Assembly: GCA_032690845.1 (NCBI GenBank)
Contig: CM064422.1
Location: forward strand, 310,001-374,000
DNA length: 64,000 bases
Origin: Eleusine coracana subsp. coracana
Taxonomy: Eukaryota; Streptophyta; Magnoliopsida; Poales; Poaceae
Reading direction: 5' to 3'
Shown: positions 25,001 through 35,562 of the stretch, piece by piece
Layout: every line of letters begins with the position of its first letter
How positions within the stretch are numbered: the stretch's first letter is position 1
Program-made: the position numbers and the translations under genes
Notes under the pieces: generated by a model
The model's database searches: none
What the model saw: the letters and a program-made list of their open reading frames with translations, nothing else
Told to the model about the DNA's origin: nothing

Positions 25001-28000
25001 TATAGTCTTGCCCATTAGGTACCATTTAACCATCCCACATCCTAGGAAGACTTTACCTACCGCCTACCAGGTAGCAGGTATAGCCAGGTAAAAATGATAA
25101 TGTATACAAATGACCGCAAACCACATTGTTGCTTTCCAAGGTGTTCAAATGATTGACCGTAAAGACTAAACATAGCTGTACTGTACAGATGCAATGGACA
25201 ACTTTTGTCCACACGGTCCTTGTAGAAACAGCAAACAAAACCACAACTTTTAAGAATATTAAATAGCCTGCCTTGAAATATATCTGAAAATACTAAAGTA
25301 ATAAGTGAAAAGGATTGTGAACAATAATGCATGACCAAGTAACAGCAGATATTTCAAGCAAAAAGGAATAAAAAGGTTACATTTTCTAGAGCCCTGAGCA
25401 TCATCAAAAGGAAAAGGGAGAAAATTTTGAGATAATTATTAGCTGACACCAAAATTCATGAATCATGTGCCATTGATATAAAAAATAAACAATGATAATG
25501 CAGAAAGTAACAACAATGGACAAATAAGTGCCGAAGAACAGTATGGAACGTCAGATACTCAAATGGAAAGTTAAGGGTTCTGGCATACCGTAATATGCTG
25601 GATCTATCTGTAAAGCCTAGAAGCTTAACACCTTTCTCTGGCTTGAACTTGACAGCCTCCCATTCAGCAGATGATATAGGGACAACTTGAGGACCATAAA
25701 GAAACCCTTTAATTCTCTGATCCGGTGGAACAACTTTGTCTGGCTCGACAACACTTTTGTACTCATAATCAATTTTTACTTCATGTGTGGCAAACTTATC
25801 ACTTGGAGGAGCCTTGTCAGAATACTTCTTCAAAGTGGGAAATTTCTCCTCAGACGTTTTCTTATAGACCCACACCTATTCACAAGGGCATTCAAATAAA
25901 CAATGCTAAATGGTATGCAACTGAAATAATCTCAAAGCTATCAGAACAAATAACTTCTTGACTGAAGCACAAGCAACGTGTTTAAATAAACTTATGTAAC
26001 TGATGGAAACATTATATGAGAATGATAAAGTTATCACCTATACCTTGATTTTCAAATTGGAACCGACTTCCAGGTCACCCCTGAAGACAGTGACTGGAAG
26101 CACACTTCTTGACCTGAGAGCACCTAAGATTGATGTAGGGCTGTCTACCTGGACTACCTTTGCTACTGATCTATCTCTGAATTGATACAGTAGCCGGTCA
26201 TTTTCTTCCATTACAGTACTATGGTGGACTCCTCGTTCTCTGAAGATAATGCATTCCATCTTGATATCATGTTTTTTCATCTGTTCTGCAATGGTGTCCA
26301 CCTGGTCTTCTTTAGTTCCCTCGGGTGGATCTCGTAATGGATGTTGTGCACTGGTGATTAGACAGAGACGTCGCCTCCCTTTGGTATTCCCAAATTTCCT
26401 AATCAGCATATCCAAACCAACAACAATTGCATCCAGAACTTTGACATTGTCAAGGAATTTCAGTGCTGATTTTGGACAAATTCCGTAAGAGAAAAATAAG
26501 ATGACTACTTAGTAACTGTCTAGTACACACTACCATTTCATTGGATACAATCACCAGGTACAGTTCCACATGGAAGGTTTTGCAGAGCATCTGCTGTCCC
26601 TTCATCTACAACTTTAATATCATGTGCAACCGTCACATGCTTATAGCCCCCAAGCTCCTTTGCGAGCTCATTGCATGTTTCTGAAAACATCAGGGGCAAC
26701 CAATCAGTCCATGAATTCAGAAGTAATAAATGTGCTATGAAATGCTAATAGTGCTCTCAACTTATATAGAAGCAATGGAAGTTTGCATATCAATGTCTAA
26801 CAACAAGAATGGCTTTGTGACTTCATTAGCAATACCCATTGAATTTAGATGTATATACCATAATAAGAAATATAAAATTGTGTGAACCTTTCCCATTGGT
26901 AAGCACATATATGCACAATATGACTATGGACAGTTTCATAATAAGCATTGCTTGGAGTGATATAATCTACAACTATAATAGGGAGGCAAAGCCTTTCTTG
27001 TATAGAGACTTGTATAGCTCATACAGTAGCATAAAGGTGTACATTGTTTTAATAGCAGTTAACTCTGGAGCTATGTGTTCAACTCGAAATGCTTGCATGC
27101 TGATTCCTGTGAATTAGCACTATTTCTCTCAACTGATGGCCTTCTTTGATATTAAAATGAGAGAATTTCCAATCAAAATTAGATTTGGATTTATGTTGTT
27201 AGTACAAAATCATTTTAAGTGCTTATAAGACGTAATCCTATAGGAACCTAAGAAATGAGAAAGGAAGAGAACCTCCCTATCGAAAGTTTATAAAACATGA
27301 TTAACACCTTATTATAGGTTTATAAGATACAAAAGAGAAAATTATTAAATAACTAACCTTTGGTTCCAAACAGGACAATACCAACCTCATCGCTCCTAGT
27401 ATAAACTAGCTGCAGGAAACAGGTGCACACAGGGTATTAGCTTGATGTCCTGCTGGTGAGATAATACTGAGGAAACTGGATGGTACATGTGCTTGCCTTC
27501 TTACGCACAAGAGTTGAGCATATGTTCTTGACCTCCTGCAGAACCCCATGCATTGATGGCCCGACATCCAATAGCAAAATCAACGCTTCCTAAGAAGTAG
27601 TTGCGTGATTAGCAAAATCAGAGGATTTAATACGCTCATCCCACTTTATGTTTTTGCAGTAGGGCATTATGGTATTGTAATAGAAATGTGAAAGCACGAT
27701 TCGAGCCCTTTTTTTTATATCATAAGTAAATCCATTGTTTGTACAGAATGGTTAATTTTAGGCATTACTTTGAGTAGTTCAACTCACAGCAGCAGTTGGG
27801 GATCATATATATATGCACCACTATGGTGCGAGCAAGGAGCATGTTGGACAATGGTGAATCCTAATCCTCTGTCACGAGACTAAATCAGACCAGTAGGTCC
27901 AGCGGATGAATTTTAGAGTCCACGAAAATAAGCACCCTCAACCAGAGCGTTTAACCTAGCATAGCAGACCAAATCACCAAATTCATGGTCCCGTAAACAT

Positions 28001-28172
28001 GTTCTTTTTTCCCCTCCCGTTGGACAACGGGATTGAGAAGCTGCTGGAGTTGCTCTAAGACAATCGGCTCCCGCGTTAGTGGAATGGAAGTTTGGTCGAA
28101 TGAAGAACACAGTCCCCTTGAAACATCAGTTGGAGGGGTAAGGGGAGGGAGGCGTACCTTGTTCCGAGCCAT
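22025..28172 (-). CDS. KU80: KU80, DNA end-binding subunit of the Ku heterodimer
   Basis: Twelve exons join in frame to 687 residues: 28158-28172, 27497-27589, 27358-27409, 26549-26680, 26044-26438, 25589-25875, 24255-24450, 23965-24168, 23235-23402, 22821-23150, 22185-22315, 22025-22085. The N-terminal vWA-like domain begins MARNKEALILLLDVGPSMHG. The core DNA-ring region includes VTVFRGDLEVGSNLKIKVWV, YDYEYKSVVEP-like text and IKGFLYGPQVVPISS. The centre has NKVAIVRCVWRQGQGNVAFG and PDSFYFNVLPFAEDIREFQF. The C-terminal arm has NPVQDFEAMLAKR and KALECIVALRKACIIEQEPN. Length is close to Arabidopsis KU80 (680). It works with KU70 in non-homologous end joining and telomere protection. Intron 2 appears to use a GC donor (AAG|GCAAGC). 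The first exon encodes only five residues. Confidence 0.96.
24722..24870. repeat. Possible LINE-derived fragment in KU80 intron 6
   Basis: TTTTGTTTTTTAGATAGAAGGCTCG followed by TTTTACTGAAAGCAAAAACC (read across 24726-24780) resembles the reversed A-rich tail plus end of a LINE, inserted antisense to its own orientation. It is short and unsupported by coding sequence. Confidence 0.3.
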
Positions 28173-28593
28173 GGTGGTCGAAGGGAGGGTGAGAGAGAGA
28201 GGCCGCGGGAGCAAATCTATGCTGCCTTCATGACGCCCGGTGACTGGGAGAGAACGGACGGCAGTGTAGCTCAACAAGGAGAGCGAGGTCCCAGGCAGGG
28301 TTCAAGAGGAGAGGAAGAGGAGACGAGAAAAGACGGAGGCGGCGAGGAACGAAGACGACGACTGCGGTGCGGTGCGGTGCGGAGTGCAAGAAGAAAGGAG
28401 ACAGTGATGGGCTGTGATAGCCCAATAGGACACCCACTTCGGCCCACTTTATGAGGCCCAATATTCTCGTCATCTCCTATTCTCCTTGGTTCTCCTTTCT
28501 TCCCTTCCCCTCCCTCCTCCCGCACAACGCCAGAGAGAGAGAGAGAGAGAGAGAGGTCATCCACGGCGATAAGGGCGGGGAGAGAGCGAGAAG
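28173..28593. promoter_or_regulatory. Shared 421-bp region between divergent KU80 and LOLITA starts
   Basis: KU80 (minus) and LOLITA (plus) start codons are 421 bp apart. The centre holds four TGGGCY/RGCCCA site II-type motifs within 53 bp: TGGGCT at 28408, AGCCCA at 28419, GGCCCA at 28441 and 28455. A (GA)n tract lies at about 28531-28554, just upstream of the LOLITA ATG. Site II elements are bound by TCP factors in promoters of growth and housekeeping genes in plants. Bidirectional use is inferred from spacing. Confidence 0.6.
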
Positions 28594-29995
28594 ATGACGA
28601 TCCTGGCTGTGCTCTTCGCCAACTCCGACGGCAACATACTCATCGAGCGGTACGCCCCCCCTTCATCCCCTCCTCCAATCGCTGCCGGGATCTCACGCCT
28701 TGCACCCACGAGATCTCGCCTCTCCTGATGAGATCTGTCAATTTCGAGCTGCCTACCGCGTAATTTAACTGAATAATGGTCTGTGTGTTCGGTTGTATCC
28801 TCAGGTTCCATGGGGTTCCCGCGGAGGAGAGGCTCCACTGGCGCTCCTTCCTGGTGAAGCTCGGCTCAGAGAACCTCAAAGGGTCCAAGAACGAGGAGCT
28901 CCACGTTGCTTCTCACAAGTACGCTTCATCTCTTCCCTCGACGTACCAAATTTACTTGCTTCCCTGCAGCACGAGTAATCTGACTATTATAAGCTTCTGA
29001 TCGCTGATGGAGAAAACACTCCCTTACAGTCTGCTGCGATGAAAACATGTTGGTCTGTTTTTAGCTGGCATCGTGTTACTTCCTTTGTGAGAAATGGAGT
29101 TTGTATGCTTAAGGTGTTGCAGTAACATGGTGGCTTAACTATAATTTATACCACAACTAGTAGCATGTCTCATTGTTACTGCTAACACTGCACCCTGATG
29201 CTCACCCTAACCCTTTTCATTCTGTTGGCATGCACTACAATTTTAAGTTTCCTTTTTTATGCTTCTTTCTGCACTATATCTGAAGAAACCTGTCTTCCTT
29301 AAATTATGGAGATTGTTGCTCATCACTGTTTGTTATTGACGCTATCCCAGGTCGGTCTCTATTGTCTATACATTGATTGGGGACGTTTGCCTGTACATTG
29401 TTGGCAAGGATGAATATGACGAGCTTGCTTGTGAGTGTTGACTTTAATTGCTTTGAGATCCAAGTTACCTTTAATTGCTGGCACCGTTCACTTTTGCGTT
29501 GCATTTCCTTTGAGATCCAAGTTACCTTTAATTGCTTCTTTTTGACTTGTGCCTTCTACCATTGTAGTGGCTGAGGTGATTTTTGCGGTTACGTCAGCTG
29601 TGAAGGATGTCTGTGCAAAACCTCCCACTGAGCGCCTGTTCCTTGACAAATACGGGAGGATCTGCTTGTGTCTTGATGAGATCGTTTGGAAGGTACATCA
29701 TCAAGGCCTTGCGGTTTTTACATGTAACTGTAAAAACTGTCCGTTCTGTGCTATTCTGTGGCAATCTATTGCCTCGTGTCTGTCAGTCCTATGACTCCTA
29801 TCTCCTGCAATTCAATTAAAATTGCAAATTGTTCTGTGCCATTTACATATCTTCTACGACCAGCTATCACTGTGTAAACAAAATATCACGCTTACTGACT
29901 GGCTGTGTTTGTCATTCATACAGGGTTTGCTTGAGAACACGGAGAAGGACAGGGTACGGAGGTTAATTAGGCTAAAGCCTCCTGTTGAACCATGA
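28594..29995 (+). CDS. LOLITA: LOLITA-like longin/sigma-type small subunit of the TPLATE (TSET) complex
   Basis: Five exons (28594-28649, 28805-28918, 29351-29430, 29568-29692, 29924-29995) join to 148 residues. The protein starts MTILAVLFANSDGNILIERF, a longin-like beta-strand opening. It continues HWRSFLVKLGSENLKGSKNE, SIVYTLIGDVCLYIVGKDEY and LFLDKYGRICLCLDEIVWKG, and ends LIRLKPPVEP. This matches the plant SNARE-like protein known as LOLITA, the small subunit of the endocytic TPLATE adaptor complex at the plasma membrane. Small adaptor chains of this kind are about 140-160 residues. It lies head to head with KU80. The start is the only ATG that preserves the opening strand. Function is from the family; the match is by recall of conserved text. 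Confidence 0.85.
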
Positions 29996-30945
29996 TTTTC
30001 ATGTTTGTATCTTGTGTATTGATGTATTCCAAAAGCAATCTCATTAGGCAAATTTTTTGGTTTGCTTCTGATACTTCTTGTGCTGTATCTACAATATTAT
30101 GATCTGCGGATTGTGTAAATGACATTGCAAAGGATATCTATGACATCCAATGAGGACTACTACTTTGTATTTCTGCTATGGTCTAAAGCTGAGATGGAGT
30201 TGTCCTGAGAGTAAATGGGTTGCTAGATTGCAGATACAATGATACTAGCTGACTCATTGGTGTTTGTAAAACGATGGCCTGGAAGGATGACCATTCTTGC
30301 CATTTCCATTTTTGAAGCCTAATAAAAACCTGAATAGAGAGCATGGTACATTCATTTCAAGGGATATATATATGGTCTCCAAACCCAGATATTTTTCATA
30401 GTTACTATGTGAAACGTCATGGAATTCAAACTGTGCTGCATACACCCGCCAATCCTGCAATTCGACGTTTAAATCTGATTGTAATTTTAATATTGGAACA
30501 TATAGTGACGCAATCTCATGGATATGAAAAAAAGTAGATGTCTTCGAACAATTCCCACTTCCAAGGCAGTATATTATCGCCAAAGCAACAGTGTGTGCGA
30601 AAGAGAAAACCTTCTCTAAAAATATACAGTGCCTAATTCGAGGTGATAATACTCGATATCTGGCCTCAAATTTAATCAGATATAAAACCATCCATCACTC
30701 TAAGCTTGAAGAATAGGCAATTATATTATCACCTGAGTGCCTATAGCCCCAGGCTAACTATGTAATGTAATTCATAAAATAGCGAATGATACGCATCCCA
30801 TGCATTAGTTAGCCCAGAGGAGGCTAACTACTGCATGGGATGGAGTGTGCAGGGTAGTTCTGTCTGAATCCAACACCATCCAGTCTGCCCATTCATCCTT
30901 GTTGTGGAGCATTACGCAGCTGGCCCATTGCAACTGTATCCAGCA
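29996..30945. other. Region between convergent LOLITA and PPR genes
   Basis: This holds the 3' regions of LOLITA and the PPR-SMR gene. No other gene is supported. A strong 20-bp inverted repeat lies at 30795-30841. Confidence 0.5.
30795..30841. repeat. Near-perfect 20-bp inverted repeat (hairpin)
   Basis: Arms 30795-30814 and 30822-30841 pair with one mismatch around a 7-nt loop. The left arm starts ATCCCATGCATTAGTT. It sits 105 bp beyond the PPR-SMR stop codon, so it may be in that gene's 3' UTR. It may instead be a relic of a MITE. Confidence 0.8.
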
Positions 30946-33039
30946 CTATCTGGCAATCACTGCAGATGAACTTCTCATTTGCAGCCATGAGACCAGATCA
31001 TCCCTTGAACTGACAAAGCTGCCGACATGAGACTCACTTGGATGGAACGGCACCGTTAATTGGTCAAGATGAGCAGCAAAAGCAGTTGCCAGGCCCTGCG
31101 CGAACTTGTGGGTGCTGGAGCCGGTGTACACGCTGAAGTACTCTGGCAGAGGCTTCTGTTGAAGCAAGTGCTCTGAGACAGTATTCATCCAGTCATCAAA
31201 CGCTGTCTTTGCTGCACCAACCGATAGAGACCGCAGGTCCAGCAACCACTCTTGATCCTTTCTGCTATGAAGCTTGGAGTAGAGACCGTATGTTTGGGCA
31301 AGATGGAATACCTCTATTGCCCTCTGAGGAGGAAAACCATGGTTCTGGCAGATGTCGATCAAACAGTTGCAGTACGGGCGGCGAACTTCGTGGGCTGCTG
31401 AGCTCAATATATCCTTTAACCCGACCTTGAGGTCTTCAAGACCTACCTGGGTATCGCCGAGCATTCTGATCAGCTTGACCAAGTTCTTGTTAACCTTTTC
31501 AAGGGAAGAAAGCACCAGATCCGTGTCGTCCCCGCTGCTGAGAGCCACAACGGAGAGCAAGCACCCGCACAGGCGATCATCAGGTTTGAGACCCCTCTTG
31601 AGCCCATCCTCAAGCACCTCGACAGCTTTGTGTATCCTCTGTGCCTTCCCGAGGCACTGGATGACGATGGTGTAGCTCATTATGTTGGGCTCTATCCCGG
31701 CGTCTACCATTTCAGCAAACAGGTGGAGGGCACGGTCAGCGTCCCCACTGCTCCCGTAGATGTTGATCATGGCGGTGTAGCTCCACTTGTCCGGCTTGGG
31801 GACGTCGGGGCATTCCGGATCGTTCATCTCGTGGAAGAGCTCCTCGGCCTCGGCCACGAGGCCGACGTCGGCGCACATGCTGAGCAGCGTGTTGCAGAGG
31901 ATGTTGTCGGCGGGCAGCTTGTTGTCCCTCATCTGCTTCCAGAGCTGGAGCGCGTCGCGTCCCCACCGCGCCCTCCCGTAAATCTTGGCGAGCGCGGTGA
32001 GGGTGCGCGCGTTAGGCTCGACGCCCTCGGCTGTCATTTCGTCGAACAGGTTGCGCGCGAGGCCGGGCTTGCCTGTCTTGCCCAGCGCCTCGAGCAGCGC
32101 GTTGTAGACGAAGATGTTGGGCTTGAGTCCGACCTCCCGCATCTCGTTGAACACGAACTGGATGCCGTCGTAGTCCCCGGTCTCGCCGAACATCTTGGCG
32201 AGGACGGCGAAGGCGACGTGGTCGGGCTTCCACCCGCTTCCCCTGGCGCGGTCGAAGAGCGCGAGCACCTCCTCCTTCATGCGGAGCTGCGCGTAGACGT
32301 CGAGGACCGCGGAGTAGGTGACCTCGTCGGGGAGGACCCCGTCTGCGGCGTACATGCGCTCGAACCACTCGACGGCCTTGGCGAACTGGCGGCAGCGGCG
32401 GGCGGCGGTGATTAGCGTGGAGTAGGTGATGTTGTCGAGTGGCACGCCGGCGTGGATCATGTCGAGCGCGAGGCGCTCGGCGTGGGGCCACTGGCGCGCG
32501 GCGCGGAGGGACTTGAGCGCGACGTTGAAGAAGATGGTGTCGAGGTGGAGGGCGCCGGCGGGGAGCGCGCGGAGCCAGGCGAGGAGGGAGAGGGACTTGC
32601 GCCAGGACGGGTGGAGGTAGTTGAGGAGGAGGAGCGCGTCGGATGGGGAGGGCGGGGAGCCCGCGGGGAAGAAGGCGTCGAGGGTGGCGGAGAGGTCGGC
32701 GTCCTCGGGGAGGGCGCGGATGGCGCGGAGGAGCGGCTGGAGCGGCGCGGAGGAAGGGTGGGAGGAGGGCGAGCGGCGGCGGTGGCGGTTGAGGGAGAGG
32801 ACGTTGGGCTTGGGCCTGGACGGGTTCACCCAGGTGGGCTCCGGCGTGGGGCGGTGATGGTGGTCCTCGGCGGGCGTGGGCTTGTCGCGGAGGAGCGTGC
32901 GGGAGAAGGGTTCCAGCTGCTCCGAGAGGGACCGCGTGGAGGTCGTGGCGGTTGCCCTGGGCTTGATGTGGGTCCGGCGGCGCGGCGGGGAGATGAAGAG
33001 GAAGGCGGGAGCGGCGGTGGAGGCCGGCAATGGCGCCAT
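30946..33039 (-). CDS. PPR-SMR protein, probably plastid (SOT1/PPR53-like)
   Basis: A single exon of 697 residues. The N-terminus (MAPLPASTAAPAFLF, then Arg/Thr/Ser-rich) looks like a chloroplast transit peptide. About nine P-type 35-residue PPR units follow between residues about 160 and 490 (for example NITYSTLITAARRCRQFAKA, IFVYNALLEALGKTGKPGLA, KWSYTAMINIYGSSGDADRA). A C-terminal small MutS-related (SMR) domain begins at LDLR (600-603) and has a YTGSSTHKF loop (about 638-646). PPR tracts bind RNA with sequence specificity, and SMR domains can act as nucleases. The relatives SOT1/PPR53 mature plastid 23S-4.5S rRNA, and SVR7/ATP4 acts on plastid mRNA expression. Length and the LVSWL ending favour the SOT1/PPR53 branch, from memory. 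Coding sequence is strongly GC-biased in the 5' half. Confidence 0.88.
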   Translation of the reverse strand: MAPLPASTAAPAFLFISPPRRRTHIKPRATATTSTRSLSEQLEPFSRTLLRDKPTPAEDHHHRPTPEPTWVNPSRPKPNVLSLNRHRRRSPSSHPSSAPLQPLLRAIRALPEDADLSATLDAFFPAGSPPSPSDALLLLNYLHPSWRKSLSLLAWLRALPAGALHLDTIFFNVALKSLRAARQWPHAERLALDMIHAGVPLDNITYSTLITAARRCRQFAKAVEWFERMYAADGVLPDEVTYSAVLDVYAQLRMKEEVLALFDRARGSGWKPDHVAFAVLAKMFGETGDYDGIQFVFNEMREVGLKPNIFVYNALLEALGKTGKPGLARNLFDEMTAEGVEPNARTLTALAKIYGRARWGRDALQLWKQMRDNKLPADNILCNTLLSMCADVGLVAEAEELFHEMNDPECPDVPKPDKWSYTAMINIYGSSGDADRALHLFAEMVDAGIEPNIMSYTIVIQCLGKAQRIHKAVEVLEDGLKRGLKPDDRLCGCLLSVVALSSGDDTDLVLSSLEKVNKNLVKLIRMLGDTQVGLEDLKVGLKDILSSAAHEVRRPYCNCLIDICQNHGFPPQRAIEVFHLAQTYGLYSKLHSRKDQEWLLDLRSLSVGAAKTAFDDWMNTVSEHLLQQKPLPEYFSVYTGSSTHKFAQGLATAFAAHLDQLTVPFHPSESHVGSFVSSRDDLVSWLQMRSSSAVIAR

Positions 33040-33263
33040 GGATAAGATCTTCTTCTTGTCCCTCCTCTGCTACTCGGGAGTATTTGGTTGGATTGGGTTC
33101 GTGTTTTTTTTGTTTTTTTTTGGAAGGGAGATATTACTCGGTCTTTATTGAAAGCCCAATTAAGGGTGGGTTATTACTGGGGATACCAGAAGCACAAGAT
33201 TGGGTTCGTGTTGCTGTGCGCGGCGCAGCCCACCCCAGCAGCAGCAGCAGCAGCAGAGAGAGA

Positions 33264-33302
<39 letters not shown>

Positions 33303-33615
33303 GTTCAACCGCGAACAGCACAGCCAGTCGAGTGGAGTGGACTGGCTGCCGAAAGTGACCAAATATCCGGGCCCTGTATCTGTTCGGCGAAAATATCTGC
33401 CCCAATGGGCTGGATCCTGGAGGTGCATGCTTTACTGCCCAAAATCATTTTCGGCCCAACATCATTGCTGGCCATGTCATTTTTTTCGATGGTAAAAAAG
33501 AAAAAAAAATCACACTGGAGTACACAGTACTTTATTCACCGAAAATGATGGATCATATGAAGCTATTAGTGTACATATCAAGTATGAAATGATGGATCCC
33601 ACATGAAGCTAGTGA
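33040..33615. other. PPR-SMR upstream region with microsatellites
   Basis: No gene. It contains (AGC)n at 33237-33256 and a long (GA)n tract at about 33255-33302, probably in the leader or promoter of the PPR-SMR gene, followed by GGGCC/GGGCTG-type motifs. 33480-33515 is A/T homopolymer-rich. Confidence 0.45.
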
Positions 33616-34972
33616 TTAATTAAGGGGGTGAGGGGGAGGATTGATCTTCATGGCGTCCATGATGTTCTTCCCATCAAGCTTGCTAGAGAAGACGAGCTTA
33701 ACATAGTCCTCGAAGCTCATGGTTCTGTAGCGCGGTTGTTCGCCGCCATCAAGCATCATCTCCTGGAGCGGGCCGTAGGCGTCGTCGTCGAACCTGGCCG
33801 TGTGGAAGGCCGCCATGGAAACGCGGTCATGGCTTGCACTCACCACGGCCCTGTGCTCGACGCTCTTGTACTTTCCGTTGGTGAGCACCTCGACGACGTC
33901 GCCGACGTTGGCGATGAGGGCCCCCGGCAGCGGCGCCACGGGGACCCACCGTCCCTGCCGCCTGATCTGCAGGCCCGGGCTGGTGGTGGTGACCTGCAGC
34001 AGCAGCGTGAGGCCCACGGCGTCGGAGTGCGGCGACAGGCCCAGCACCTTGTCCGCGTGCGACTCCGGGCACGCCGGGTAGTAGTTCATCCTCATGCTCT
34101 GCGCCGCCGCCACCCGTGTCAGCAGCCTCTTCTCTGCTTCCGACGATAATCCCAGGTTCTTGGCCATCACTCGCAGCAGATCCGTGGCCACGCGCTGCAC
34201 CTCCACAGAGTAGCGCTCCATCGAATCCCTTTTTTGTTTTTTTTTTACATTTTCATTTAAAAATATTAATCATCCTCAGTCCTCACTACTCACTACTACT
34301 GTTAATTGTTTGTATAATAATATTTCTTCATTGCAGGAAAAGAAAAAAAAAGAGATAGAAAGTAATAATCGACTGTTGTTGGTACTACCTGAAGGTGGAC
34401 GGGTTGGACGACGGCCACAGCTTGAGGTTTCGGTACTCCGGCGGCTGCGTGGAGAGGAAGTACATGTCTGAATAATCCAGCGTCTGCTCCTCGGAGACGA
34501 CGAAGGCCTGGCCGTATCCTTCGACCCCGCCGGGCTCCTGCGCGAAGGCCAGCTTCTCCTGGAGCGGGAGCTGGAAGAATCGGTTGAGATCATGTTTCAT
34601 GTCGTCCATGACCTTGGCCGGCACGCCATGGTTCACCACCTGGAAGAAGCCCCAGTCCTCACACGCCGACCTCAGCTTGCCGGCCTCCTCCTTCCGTACT
34701 AGCTCGTCAGGGTCCAGCAGGAGCCTGCCGAGATCCACCACGGGCACCGACCACGACGAATCATCATCAGTTATCGCATCCACTGATGATGAGGAGGAGG
34801 AGGAGGAGGAGGAGGAGGACACGACGACGTCGGGGCGCAGGTACCGGTCCAGGACGGCGAGTTGATCATCATCGTCGATGATGCGCGCGGCGAGGTCCTG
34901 CACGTTGGGGACCGGCAGCGACCCGCCTAGGTTCCGAGGTGGTGCCTTCACTGCTACTACCCCGTCCTCCAT
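33616..34972 (-). CDS. 2-oxoglutarate/Fe(II)-dependent dioxygenase (SRG1/NCS1-like DOXC family)
   Basis: Two exons, 34389-34972 and 33616-34228, give 398 residues. The DIOX_N region includes VPVVDLGRLL, CEDWGFFQVVNHGVP and YGQAFVVSEEQTLDYSDMYF. The catalytic jelly roll has NYYPACP, LSPHSDAVGLTLLLQ (iron ligands His262 and Asp264), VEHRAVV (His320) and DRVSMAAF (Arg330/Ser332 for 2-oxoglutarate). All catalytic residues are present. Plant DOXC enzymes oxidise specialised metabolites or hormones; the substrate here cannot be told. A run of about 13 serines near residues 52-64 comes from an AGG/TCC-type microsatellite and lengthens the protein beyond the usual 340-370. The acceptor of the only intron is A-rich rather than pyrimidine-rich (AAAAAAG|GGATTCG). 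The start is the first in-frame ATG. Confidence 0.92.
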
Positions 34973-35562
34973 CAATCAATCGCCTCTTTCTTCTTCTTCT
35001 TCTTCTTGTTGTTGTTCTTGTGTGGTTAATTAATTTGGATGGTGATGTTGTGTTCCACGACGACTCACCTACACTATAGATAGTGTCTTTTTCTCTGATG
35101 GGGTTAGGTGTGGTGTGATGTGCCGGCTAAACATGAATCCATTGAATAATGATGTGCCGCCCGGCCGGACGACTGTGAATCAACACATGATCGAGATCGC
35201 CGGCAGGTCGTGCAGCTTTCTCTATCAGGTGACGGTATTTTCTTTCTGCTCTTTGTCACCTTTCAATTCAAATCAATAAAAGAAATGGTCTTCCACTTTT
35301 CCACAAGGGAGCTGGCTGCCTCATCAATCACTTCAGCAGCAACACGTATCACAATTCACAACCAAGCTAAAAGCTAATAGCCTATTTCTCAAATGAAACG
35401 AAGGTGGGCTGTGCTTGCCAAATAACCGCGACCTCGGCCCGCAATCAAAGTGTGGGCCTTGTTCAAATAAATGGATTGGATTTATCTAAATTCATTCCGG
35501 TTTGTCAGAGTTCGAATTTGACGAATAATAAACTTTTTTTTGTGTGTGTGAGTACTTCATTA
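34973..35562. other. Upstream region of the dioxygenase gene
   Basis: It includes a (CTT)n tract at about 34986-35006 and, on the minus strand, a TATA-like CTATCTATAG near 35070-35080, about 100 bp before the start. No other gene seen. Confidence 0.4.

Noticed and set aside
31630..32415. 261-residue frame on the plus strand
   Set aside because: It is the complement of the GC-rich PPR-SMR coding sequence. It has no domain and its composition (Gly/Glu/Val) is what the antisense of such genes gives.
32452..33045. 197-residue Gly/Glu-rich plus-strand frame
   Set aside because: Antisense shadow of the GC-rich 5' part of the PPR-SMR gene.
33255..33302. (GA)n tract as a possible regulatory GAGA element
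   Set aside because: Simple repeat near a leader. Without binding data it cannot be called a regulatory site.
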